Of a stretch of 35,095 bases of DNA, positions 22,089-30,081 are shown one piece after another. The notes beneath the pieces were generated by a model. That model did not search any database, was not told where the DNA came from, and saw nothing but the letters and a program-made list of their open reading frames with translations. How positions within the stretch are numbered: position 1 is the stretch's first letter; every line of letters starts with the position of its first letter. The position numbers and the translations under genes were made by a program. The DNA comes from a virus: positions 1 through 35,095 of the IMG/VR virus record IMGVR_UViG_3300030412_000377; one strand, written 5' to 3'.

Positions 22089-23044
22089 TACCTGCCCTCC
22101 AAAACCTTGATGCGATCCGTCAACTCTTTAATAGCCTCTATCAGCAGACCAACCATATTGCCATAGGCGACGCCCAAGCAGTCTGGATTGGTATCGATGA
22201 CCGCCTCCGGCAGTACACTTTGAACCTCCTGCGCCACAACGCCCGTTTGTCTCTTTGTTTTGATGTCCGTTCTGTCAAAGGTGTAGCCATTGAGCTGACC
22301 GACCTTCCATAGCGCATCATCAATAATTCTAAGATCGGTCTTAATTCGTCTATCCGAGTTGCCCGACACGTTGCCAACGGCCAAGAAGTCGCCTGAGTCT
22401 GCATACATCGTCGCTATGGTTGCATTTGTCACAGCGCCCGTCGCGTCGTTAGACTTTCCAGAGAAAATCATAGTCGCTTCGGTAGTCGCATCGGTGTTGA
22501 CGGTTATGCCGCCCGTGTTGCCCGCCTGATCTGCCGAGCCACCCTTGTGATTGAAAGTTACACTGGCGCCGCCATCAAGCGTAAGTGCGACGCCACCATT
22601 TCCACGACCCGATTCCACAACGTCGTCTGTTGAAATTTCAGTATCCACACCTCCCCAAGTCACTCCGTCTAGTGATGCGGCATCTACACCCAGCGCGTCG
22701 ATAACGGTCTTCGTGGGCGTGGCGATCTCATCGAGCGACTCTTTCGTTAGGGAAACTCGTATCGTGTGTGTGCCGCCGCTGAGTGTGATGTTGGCGGCGG
22801 GGCTTATGTCGTAAGTCGTACCGTCCCAAGTCCACGTGTCGTTTCTAGTGATGGTATTGCCAGTCACATTGTACGTTCCCTTGCCGGATGCCTTTACAAT
22901 GTCGTTCCCGTCCTCAATGGCATAGTAGACGAATTGACCATCTGTATAAGCCTTGGCCACGTCGATGCGCCTCAACGTTGCTCCAGATAGCGTTATAAGA
23001 TCGCCCGTTCCCGTACACGTCTCTTCGATAAAATTTGCAAGCAT
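22088..23044 (-). CDS. Tail fibre with C-terminal S74 intramolecular chaperone
   Basis: 318 residues. The first about 210 are repetitive, beta-rich and Gly/Thr/Asp-rich, as in trimeric fibres. The C-terminal about 100 hold the peptidase S74 domain: SDRRIKTDLRIIDDAL, then LNGYTFDRTD, TGVVAQEVQSVLPEAV and a terminal helix ending in IKVLEGR. In this family the domain trimerises the fibre and then cuts itself off just before the Ser-Asp. Likely a receptor-binding fibre. It starts a transcript: operator site H with TATAAT lies 28 bp upstream, and GAGGAATAATAA precedes the ATG. Confidence 0.85.
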   Translation of the reverse strand: MLANFIEETCTGTGDLITLSGATLRRIDVAKAYTDGQFVYYAIEDGNDIVKASGKGTYNVTGNTITRNDTWTWDGTTYDISPAANITLSGGTHTIRVSLTKESLDEIATPTKTVIDALGVDAASLDGVTWGGVDTEISTDDVVESGRGNGGVALTLDGGASVTFNHKGGSADQAGNTGGITVNTDATTEATMIFSGKSNDATGAVTNATIATMYADSGDFLAVGNVSGNSDRRIKTDLRIIDDALWKVGQLNGYTFDRTDIKTKRQTGVVAQEVQSVLPEAVIDTNPDCLGVAYGNMVGLLIEAIKELTDRIKVLEGR

Positions 23045-23072
23045 TTATTATTCCTCTAATGTGGCGATATTA

Positions 23073-23090
23073 TAACTCATCGGTGACTTA
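23073..23090 (-). promoter_or_regulatory. Operator-like 18-bp palindrome with TATAAT, site H
   Basis: Minus strand TAAGTCACCGATGAGTTA; TATAAT at plus 23069-23074 in the same register as sites E and F. It would drive the fibre-desaturase operon. Confidence 0.7.
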
Positions 23091-23103
23091 TTTAATAGGC
23101 CGC

Positions 23104-23775
23104 TTAGGTGAGCGTCTCGAATACGTAAATCAACTTAAACGGCATTCTCCCAGCGAAGTAGCCAGCGCCACTGGCGGGGTCGGCACCAGTGCTTAAAAAC
23201 TTTAGGGTCGTTGGGGTTGGGAATGTGAAAAATGTACCAACAGGACCCCTGGTGTCGGTAGACGCCTCGTAATCCGACGACCAAGTGATGAAATTCCTAA
23301 GCTCGCACCACCTTCTGTTCCCTGAATCTGGCAACGTAAACGTTCTTGTGCTGATGCCAGCAGATTGTGGGCTGTACGCGGAGGCAATTGAGGCGACTAC
23401 GTTTAGCGGTTCAAAGTCGCTATGATAAACAGTCTTTCCACTCTCGTCGTACACCGCAAGACCGTAGTCGGAGGTCTGAATAAAATCACTACTGTCGAAT
23501 CTATAGCGCCTGAACTCCACAGAGCCCGCAACAAATTGAGCCGCCGAGTTTTGAAGGTACATTTTTTCTGTGGCGTTGAAGGCGATTATCCCAAAATACT
23601 TATCAGCGGGTGGCGATATGAGTATAATGTCCTTTGCCAAATCGTAGCTTGGCAGCGACAACCCTCCCCCACTTGGTATCGAGAAAGTCCCAGACTCGAC
23701 CATATAGTAGTTTTGACTTTCCCCGTCTATTTGAACAAAGTCATCTTCATTTAAAATCGATATTCCGTAGCCCAT
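23104..23775 (-). CDS. Hypothetical tail-tip protein
   Basis: 223 residues from ATG 23773-23775, which overlaps the preceding stop as TAATG; the longer frame to 23901 lies under the preceding gene and is rejected. The first 40 residues (GYGISILNEDDFVQIDG, SGTFSIPSG) resemble the start of the neighbouring 93-residue protein (SFGLETYNESGVKVLG, GTYTYSLPSNG), so the two are paralogous at their N-termini. Beta-rich; no catalytic motif. Probably an accessory host-recognition protein next to protein J. Confidence 0.62.
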   Translation of the reverse strand: MGYGISILNEDDFVQIDGESQNYYMVESGTFSIPSGGGLSLPSYDLAKDIILISPPADKYFGIIAFNATEKMYLQNSAAQFVAGSVEFRRYRFDSSDFIQTSDYGLAVYDESGKTVYHSDFEPLNVVASIASAYSPQSAGISTRTFTLPDSGNRRWCELRNFITWSSDYEASTDTRGPVGTFFTFPTPTTLKFLSTGADPASGAGYFAGRMPFKLIYVFETLT

Positions 23776-24056
23776 TAGTACCTCATCACCAATAAGTAGC
23801 CGCCGGGACTCATCGCCGACTGCTGAGCGGAGCGGGTCAGAGTGATAGAGCCAGTATTTATCACTATGGTAGCTGCGTTCTGGTTGTCCAAAATGACCCA
23901 AGTCCCATCGTTTGCAATGCCTGGAATTGTTATGGTTTGGGTCGATCCGTTGCTTGGTAGGGAGTAGGTGTATGTGCCAACGTGTCTCAATATCCTTTGA
24001 TTTGAGCCAAGTACCTTAACGCCCGACTCGTTGTAGGTCTCTAGTCCAAAGCTCAC
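23775..24056 (-). CDS. Small hypothetical tail-tip protein
   Basis: 93 residues. Start codon is GTG at 24054-24056, overlapping the stop of the J-like gene by 4 bases (GTGA), so translation is coupled. Beta-rich, with an N-terminus related to the 23104-23775 product. Position directly after J suggests a tail-tip component or an accessory receptor-binding factor. No known catalytic or binding motif. Confidence 0.6.
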   Translation of the reverse strand: MSFGLETYNESGVKVLGSNQRILRHVGTYTYSLPSNGSTQTITIPGIANDGTWVILDNQNAATIVINTGSITLTRSAQQSAMSPGGYLLVMRY

Positions 24057-27000
24057 GCGGTTAGATCTCCCATCTTCACGCGCAAGATACCTGCGGCGTC
24101 ATATACCTTAATCACATTATTCTTAACTTCGAGGCGCTCTCCCGACGTTCCAGATTTGACGTCAATCGTGCCTCTAAACACGGCGCTGTTTAGCTCCATA
24201 TTGCCGTTTTTATCTATCTTCCAGCCCGCAGTGTCGCTCACGTACGAATTTGACTGAATTACATTGCCAATCTTGGCATTGGTAATAGCACCGTCTACAA
24301 CGTGAACTTCGCCAATCGCGGCGGCTGCGATGTAGGTGGAGACGTTGGCGCTGGTGATTTGGTCGATCAACGCTATGGCGCCTAAACCCACTACATCCTC
24401 GGCATTGACCTCGCCCACACCCACAACACCAGCCCCCGACGATAGCAATATATTTCCTTCGCTATCTCGAATGGTGATGTTTGAAAACTCAGCCGAGCCG
24501 TCTTTGTTGATCTTCCAGCCGGTCGCTGGGGTGTAGTTGTTCGACTGAATGATGTTGCCAATTTTGGCGTTGGTTATTGACGCGTCCTCAATAAAGGCAG
24601 AGCCGATAAAGACGTTACCGCCCGATACTATAAAGGGCGACGCTGCATCTGCGGCCACATTTGAGCCCGACGCCAAAATTGCAAAGTTGTCCGCCTTGAC
24701 TAAGAAGTTCGACGATATTTCACCACTCTCGCCCTCCTCGACAGACAGACCGATACCCGCGATGTAGTTTGTGCCATCGCCAGTTGTTTGAGCCACTTTC
24801 ACGCTCCACTGCGAACCTATAACATCCAGTTCGCTTTCTAGGTCGGCCGCAAGCTCTGTTCTACTGATGGCATTCGACAATTGAGCTACAATTTCGGCGG
24901 TACTTGTTGCCTCTAGACTAACCTCTCCCGTAAATAGCATACCGTCCACACCCCAAACGTCATACGCGCCAACGACGACATACCACGTCTCACCGACACC
25001 CACTGGTATCGTTGCGCCCGGATTTCTACCATCTTGAACTATGTTCAGCGCGCTTGGCGTAAAGCCTGATGTTTCCGAGGCATAGATTTTGTAACCAGAC
25101 AGATCACTATCCAGTTTGCTATCGAAGTTGACCGTAATTGAGTTCCCGGTTGTTCCCAGGACAACGTTAGCCACTGGAGATGCTATTTGTGGGTTTGTTG
25201 CGACCACCGACACGCCTGCACCCACCGTATTGTTCAACAGTCTTGGCTTGACTGTGAATGTGATAGCGCGGTTTATATTGCTATCGTTTACCGCGTCTGC
25301 ATAAGAGTAGCTAAACTGCTCACCCACAACCGCAACAGCTCTGGATAAAATTGAGTTGGCATACACCTCGACAATGTAATCTTTTGCTTCGGGCAGCCCA
25401 TCCCATTGAATAGCAACTTCGGTGCCGACAAAGCTGCTTGTAACCACTAGATTTGAAACACTGCCTGGTATCGGTGCTGTAGTACCACCTGCGGCGCTCC
25501 ACTCGCCCAAGAGCCCATCGCTGTTGATCGTTCTGATCCAGTAATAAACCTGAACCCCTAGCGGCGCTGATGGATCGGTATACCCTTCGGCAACAATCGA
25601 CTCTATTTTTGTTGCAGTTGCAACATCGTTGGTTGTCGATCTCCAAATCTCTATCGACCTGAACGACTCTGATGGCGAGTTCCAACTTAACACGTAGCTG
25701 CCGCTCTGCGTTGTTACGGCCAAATTGGTCGGCGTGCCTGTTTGTGGTCTGGCTAATGCTGTAAAGGCAATTTCTGGCGCTGTGTCGTACGTTGCCTTTT
25801 GCCAGATGATGTCTTGCGCCACAACCTTAAATGTCACCTCGTCGCCCACCGATAAACCTGAGTGAGCATACGATGTCGTTTGAGCGCCGACCTCACTCAC
25901 CCTAACAAAGTCCCCATTGGCTCTGGCCATATAAATAAGTGCGCCGCCATAAAATCCAGTTGTTGGTATGTTCCACGATATATTTGCAATCGGTTGGTAA
26001 GCCCCACCCCACTTAGCCCAAGTATTCTCTTGAGTTAGGTCTTCGACCTGGCCGATGCCAACTGTTGGCTCTATTGTTGGTATAATCTCTGTATTTGAAA
26101 GGTCGTAAACCTCCTCGACGTACTCAATTGCCTTGATAGACCGCTCATACTCGTGAGATCCAGATATAGAGACGACGCGGAAGGGTCGCTTGACGGAATC
26201 CACTTCACCAAACATCCACTTCACCGCGAATTGTGGGGCTGAGCTAAAAGCCGCGTCTACGGTTATAGAGTCGTGCGACCCAACTGCATTGACAACATGC
26301 CTCTCTTCGATGACATCTGTATCAAAAATCTCATACAGTTGAGATGTTAGGATGGCGCTGGTATCTTCAAGCTCTACCCCAAAACCTCCAAAACCGTCAT
26401 TAACCACGCGCTCTATTGGATAGTCGTTTCCGTTTATAATTACCCTTTTTACATCCGTTTGGCCGGTATATCCGTCTAGCCAAACGATGTTCGACGAAAC
26501 GCCGCTAACGAAGCCCGCCGCTCTTCTTACCGAATCAAAGCTCACAAGCAGCTTATGGGTGTTGCCGTTTTCTATCGTCACTTCCCTATCTAGCTTTATG
26601 ACTGAGGCTGTGCTGCCCATAGCTGTGCGACCGCCCTGACCCCAGCTCGGCATTTCATGCTGAACTAGAATTTGGTCGCCCACAGTACAAGCAATTGCAT
26701 CTAATCCAGTATCGAACTCTATCGATCTGAGAATGTGCTTGTTGAGGTTGATTTGGAAAATAGCCTCGCTTAGCGCCTGCTCTGGGTTCGTCACCCCAAA
26801 CATCGTCATTCTCGCTGGACGAACTACATCATTGGGTCCCACGTCCGTGTCTCTCACCTTGATCATCGAGCGCTTATAAGAGTCCTCTCGGTTCCAAAAT
26901 GTCAGCTCAACCTCATTTGCGCGTTCAGCCTTCGGAAGCCAGTTAATCTTCATCGATTTTTCAATGATGCTGGAAGAGTTGAACATCATCACTGGTGAGT

Positions 27001-28693
27001 CGGCGCGCTCAATTGCAATACTATAGCGCGTGCCTTGATTGATGATTTGTGCGTGACCAACCCTAAACACGTGCGACAGAGAGTCCCACACGTTGTTTTG
27101 AGTGTCGAATACGCCATTGAACTCAAGACCCGCCTCGTCGCAGTAATCGGCCCAATCCTGCCACTTGGCCACATTGATGCGAGGCGGTGCAATCGCGCCA
27201 CCATATCTTGTATTCGTTAGGATGTCGTATGCTACCCAAGCTGGGTTTGATGAAGCCTCGTAAGTCCAGACCTCCGCATTGTCAACGACTCTTCTTACCC
27301 GAATCAACTTGCCGTGGTGTAGGAAAGTCACATTAGGTAGGGAAGTTAATTGATCAGACAGGCGAACTCGCAAACCCAACAGAGCAGTGTGTCTGTAGGC
27401 CACCAAGTCCGTTATTATTTCGTCAATCTCGACCAACTGTAGCCCATCAACCAGTTGACTGTCTGTGCTCTCCGGTGTGTTCCTTCTAATGCGAAGCTCG
27501 TAGATGCCCTCTGGCAGCTCTGGAGACTCGTACGATCTGCGAACAGTCTGTCGCCCCGACCCTCTGATAGAGTGCGATGTTGAATATACGTGCTCCTGCT
27601 GAACCGAGCCTACGATGGTCTCGCTCTCGTCCAAAATAATCTTACTGTCGAACCCAGTTAGCGTGTGTCCCGCTCGAAGAGCGCCCTCAAGCATCTCGAC
27701 ATCATTGTAGTAGTATTTGGTTACGCTCGAAATTCTCTTATTCGTGTCTTCCAGACCAATCCAGTCCTCATCGCCAGCTAGACGGTACTGAATTGTCAGG
27801 CCGACGGTTACCGCGTCGACACCACCCACGTCGTTGTAATAAGCCAAACCAGCCGGAGCGACGACATCAAACCTAAACTTATCAACTTCCGTCGACGTTG
27901 TGTGAAGCGTGTACGCCTCCGTCAACGTTACTCCCTTTGTCTTTGGGATTATATTGTCGTTAAACCAACCCATTGGAGATTGAGTGGCCGAGCCCGTTCT
28001 TTGCTGGTACTCCAAATCTCGAAAATTCTCGGCGGGCTGGTCGTTCAACTCAAGAGATGAGATTCCGGCAATTGGCCCCTCACCTGCGTTGTAGAGAAGG
28101 TAAGCGTCTTGCGTGTTGCCGACATTCTTCACAAAGGCGGCTATTCTGTTTCCCGCTATTCTATAGCGACCGTAAACGAGGGGGACGACCGTGTCCTCAG
28201 TTGATGTATTTTTAGCACCATCCACCCCGTATGAAGGGCTCTCCTCCTGACTCTGATTGTAGTTCTTGGCCGAGGGTAGAGACGGTGGTAGAATTGAATT
28301 GATGAGCATACTGCCTACCATCATTATACCCGTTTGGTATAGCGCTACCGTTCCCGCCGCTGCTCCAGCTCCCGCCATACCCGCTGCCGCGTAGGGTGCT
28401 ACAACGGCGAGTGCTATCATGGCGACTATTCTTAAAATGTCTTTGCCGCCGTCACCACCTCTAGGCACAGGAACGACAACCATCACATCCCCAGCCTTCG
28501 TAAGCGTGGTGGCGCGATTTTCTTTTTCTATGATCTTTCCGTTTAAGCTGACGGCGCAACTGTTGAGCATGGCTGGGACGAAACTAGCCACCGTCGAACT
28601 CTCACTCGGCTTGAGGTAGGTCACCTCGCGCTGTGATGGGTCGAAGGGGTTAGTAATGTTGATTAAAATCATTTTGTCGCTATTTTCCAACAT
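24053..28693 (-). CDS. Tail tip host-specificity protein (lambda J-like, with I-like N-terminus)
   Basis: 1546 residues. The N-terminal about 145 (KAGDVMVVVPVPRGGDGG, then a long Ala/Gly-rich hydrophobic segment at about 88-140) resemble lambda gpI, which is a separate gene in lambda. The next about 700 residues are the J-type hub region (GPIAGISSLELND, DILTNTRYGGA). Fibronectin type III-like units follow at roughly 880-1180. The C-terminal part has two related blocks (ITNAKIGNIIQSN and ITNAKIGNVIQSN). In lambda J forms the central tail-tip fibre that binds the receptor. ATG 28693 is preceded by GGGA; ATG 28672 (MILINITN) is an alternative. It follows the K-like gene with overlap. Confidence 0.88.
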   Translation of the reverse strand: MLENSDKMILINITNPFDPSQREVTYLKPSESSTVASFVPAMLNSCAVSLNGKIIEKENRATTLTKAGDVMVVVPVPRGGDGGKDILRIVAMIALAVVAPYAAAGMAGAGAAAGTVALYQTGIMMVGSMLINSILPPSLPSAKNYNQSQEESPSYGVDGAKNTSTEDTVVPLVYGRYRIAGNRIAAFVKNVGNTQDAYLLYNAGEGPIAGISSLELNDQPAENFRDLEYQQRTGSATQSPMGWFNDNIIPKTKGVTLTEAYTLHTTSTEVDKFRFDVVAPAGLAYYNDVGGVDAVTVGLTIQYRLAGDEDWIGLEDTNKRISSVTKYYYNDVEMLEGALRAGHTLTGFDSKIILDESETIVGSVQQEHVYSTSHSIRGSGRQTVRRSYESPELPEGIYELRIRRNTPESTDSQLVDGLQLVEIDEIITDLVAYRHTALLGLRVRLSDQLTSLPNVTFLHHGKLIRVRRVVDNAEVWTYEASSNPAWVAYDILTNTRYGGAIAPPRINVAKWQDWADYCDEAGLEFNGVFDTQNNVWDSLSHVFRVGHAQIINQGTRYSIAIERADSPVMMFNSSSIIEKSMKINWLPKAERANEVELTFWNREDSYKRSMIKVRDTDVGPNDVVRPARMTMFGVTNPEQALSEAIFQINLNKHILRSIEFDTGLDAIACTVGDQILVQHEMPSWGQGGRTAMGSTASVIKLDREVTIENGNTHKLLVSFDSVRRAAGFVSGVSSNIVWLDGYTGQTDVKRVIINGNDYPIERVVNDGFGGFGVELEDTSAILTSQLYEIFDTDVIEERHVVNAVGSHDSITVDAAFSSAPQFAVKWMFGEVDSVKRPFRVVSISGSHEYERSIKAIEYVEEVYDLSNTEIIPTIEPTVGIGQVEDLTQENTWAKWGGAYQPIANISWNIPTTGFYGGALIYMARANGDFVRVSEVGAQTTSYAHSGLSVGDEVTFKVVAQDIIWQKATYDTAPEIAFTALARPQTGTPTNLAVTTQSGSYVLSWNSPSESFRSIEIWRSTTNDVATATKIESIVAEGYTDPSAPLGVQVYYWIRTINSDGLLGEWSAAGGTTAPIPGSVSNLVVTSSFVGTEVAIQWDGLPEAKDYIVEVYANSILSRAVAVVGEQFSYSYADAVNDSNINRAITFTVKPRLLNNTVGAGVSVVATNPQIASPVANVVLGTTGNSITVNFDSKLDSDLSGYKIYASETSGFTPSALNIVQDGRNPGATIPVGVGETWYVVVGAYDVWGVDGMLFTGEVSLEATSTAEIVAQLSNAISRTELAADLESELDVIGSQWSVKVAQTTGDGTNYIAGIGLSVEEGESGEISSNFLVKADNFAILASGSNVAADAASPFIVSGGNVFIGSAFIEDASITNAKIGNIIQSNNYTPATGWKINKDGSAEFSNITIRDSEGNILLSSGAGVVGVGEVNAEDVVGLGAIALIDQITSANVSTYIAAAAIGEVHVVDGAITNAKIGNVIQSNSYVSDTAGWKIDKNGNMELNSAVFRGTIDVKSGTSGERLEVKNNVIKVYDAAGILRVKMGDLTA

Positions 28694-29060
28694 ATTTGTA
28701 CGTCCCGATTAGTCGTTGTTTCCAATTATTTTCAGACAGTCGTTCTACTGTGACGCCGCCGGTCTTTTCCCACGTGTGTACAAACCTGTCCTGATCTATC
28801 GCATAGCCAACATGAAGATTTCCCGGCACTCTAAATAAGTGAACGGCGCCGGGTCTTGTGCTAATTTTTTCCCAAAGTCGCAGCTCGCCAACGAAGATCG
28901 CCGTAATGCTGGCGCCGTCAGATGGGCTTTCGTAATCTGGAATCTCAATACCGTCGCGCCGTAGCATCTGCATGATGAATCCATAGCAGTCGAGAGCCCC
29001 TGAGTTCTCTCTGCCCCCGTACTTAAATGGCGTACCTATTAAATCTGCGTAATCAGCCAT
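28680..29060 (-). CDS. Tail assembly NlpC/P60 peptidase (lambda K-like)
   Basis: 126 residues. LDCYGF (Cys25), NLHVGYAI (His83) and FVHTW (His95) form the NlpC/P60 catalytic triad in the usual order. In lambda, K is a tail-tip assembly protein with this domain; the enzyme is thought to cut peptidoglycan or process the tail. It overlaps both the L-like and the J-like genes by several bases, as in the classical L-K-I-J cluster. The N-terminal JAB domain of lambda K is absent. Confidence 0.85.
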   Translation of the reverse strand: MADYADLIGTPFKYGGRENSGALDCYGFIMQMLRRDGIEIPDYESPSDGASITAIFVGELRLWEKISTRPGAVHLFRVPGNLHVGYAIDQDRFVHTWEKTGGVTVERLSENNWKQRLIGTYKYVGK

Positions 29061-29670
29061 TGTTTATCGCCGGAAAGCCGCCGTAATTAATTTGATTTAA
29101 GTGGACTGCGCAACCGTTGTCGCCCTGTAGGGTGAAGTCGCATGTGGGCAACGCTCCAGCATAGCCACACTCCACACTCTTATAAGCCCAAGGGCAGCGA
29201 TCACGCAGTTGACGTCGTCTTGGGAAGTTCAACAGCAAGTGAAGCTCGCCAGATAGTTGCCATTTGACGCTGTAGTCGTCCACGCTTGCGGACTTGACCG
29301 AGAACGTCTCTACTATTTCCGGAGGCAAGCTGAAATCACCTGAGTTCACGACCAAGATCCGAACTTCAAATCCGACCGCGCCCGCGTACTCATCCATTCT
29401 CTGTTTAATTGCCCCAGATACGTCCTCAATCGTGACGCTTACGCCAGGCTCCTGACCACCCTCAGACTTTATCTCCAGCGAGAATGGAAAGGCTGTATAT
29501 TCATTCCCGTCGTAGTCAATGTTTTCGGGGTTGTTCACCAAATATAGCGTCTCCACCAGTGTGCCAGCGGAGGTTTTGACGTCCACCTCAAGACACACCA
29601 GAAATGGAAATTCCGAGTCAATTTTGTTCTTTTCTGCGACCGACGCGACAGATAAATGGTTGCTATTCAT
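29053..29670 (-). CDS. Minor tail protein (lambda L-like)
   Basis: 205 residues. The N-terminal beta-rich domain (FLVCLEVDVKT, YDGNEYTAFPF, VSVTIEDVSG) and the C-terminal segment with four cysteines (C159, C168, C177, C187) fit the lambda L family, in which the cysteines bind an iron-sulphur cluster. It lies between the M- and K-like genes as expected and should sit at the tail tip. The start is only 13 bp from operator site I; GTGAAGAT before the ATG serves as a weak ribosome site. Confidence 0.82.
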   Translation of the reverse strand: MNSNHLSVASVAEKNKIDSEFPFLVCLEVDVKTSAGTLVETLYLVNNPENIDYDGNEYTAFPFSLEIKSEGGQEPGVSVTIEDVSGAIKQRMDEYAGAVGFEVRILVVNSGDFSLPPEIVETFSVKSASVDDYSVKWQLSGELHLLLNFPRRRQLRDRCPWAYKSVECGYAGALPTCDFTLQGDNGCAVHLNQINYGGFPAINNG

Positions 29671-29683
29671 ATCTTCACTATAG

Positions 29684-29701
29684 TAAGTAATGGGTGACTT
29701 A
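29684..29701 (-). promoter_or_regulatory. Operator-like 18-bp palindrome, site I
   Basis: Minus strand TAAGTCACCCATTACTTA, followed by TACTAT at the usual -10 place. The start codon of the L-like gene is 13 bp away, so a promoter here would give an almost leaderless mRNA. Acting as an internal roadblock operator is an alternative. Confidence 0.6.
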
Positions 29702-29715
29702 TTATACCAAAGAAG

Positions 29716-30081
29716 CTAAACCTCCTCAAGAGATACATCGGCTATATCCCATAGATGGGTGCCGCCCATTCCCTTGTAGCTGAATTTAAGCTCCTTTGAG
29801 AATCTAACCATAATTTCCTCATCATTGGTGGGAATGGTGTAGGTGAACGCTACACTGCCGCCCAATTTAGCATTCCAAAACGCTTCGATGAGGTCTTTGT
29901 TGTCGCTGGTGATGGCGGTGAACTTAGTTGTGATCGTTCTTCTTGGCCGTCTAGTGTAGCGCTTGCGTGACGTTGCATAGCCACCCTCGCCTTTAATCTT
30001 AACGCCTGGATCTGCGCTGGAGATGGAGAACCCTGATGAGTCCTCCTTCTGTGTGAAGCCCGCCGGTGGAAAATCGCTCAT
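29716..30081 (-). CDS. Minor tail protein (lambda M-like)
   Basis: 121 residues. GEGGYATSRKRYTRRPRRTI, EAFWNAKLGGSVAFTY and a closing WDIADVSLEEV fit the M family of tail-tip proteins and are paralogous to the C-terminal domain of the 15618-16625 product. It is placed between tape measure and L, the lambda order. Its ATG overlaps the tape-measure stop as TAATG. Likely part of the ring or collar at the tail tip. Confidence 0.82.
   Translation of the reverse strand: MSDFPPAGFTQKEDSSGFSISSADPGVKIKGEGGYATSRKRYTRRPRRTITTKFTAITSDNKDLIEAFWNAKLGGSVAFTYTIPTNDEEIMVRFSKELKFSYKGMGGTHLWDIADVSLEEV

Noticed and set aside
23776-23901. Upstream start for the 23104-23775 gene
   Set aside because: It lies under the 93-residue gene; the TAATG-coupled ATG at 23775 fits the paralogous N-terminus.
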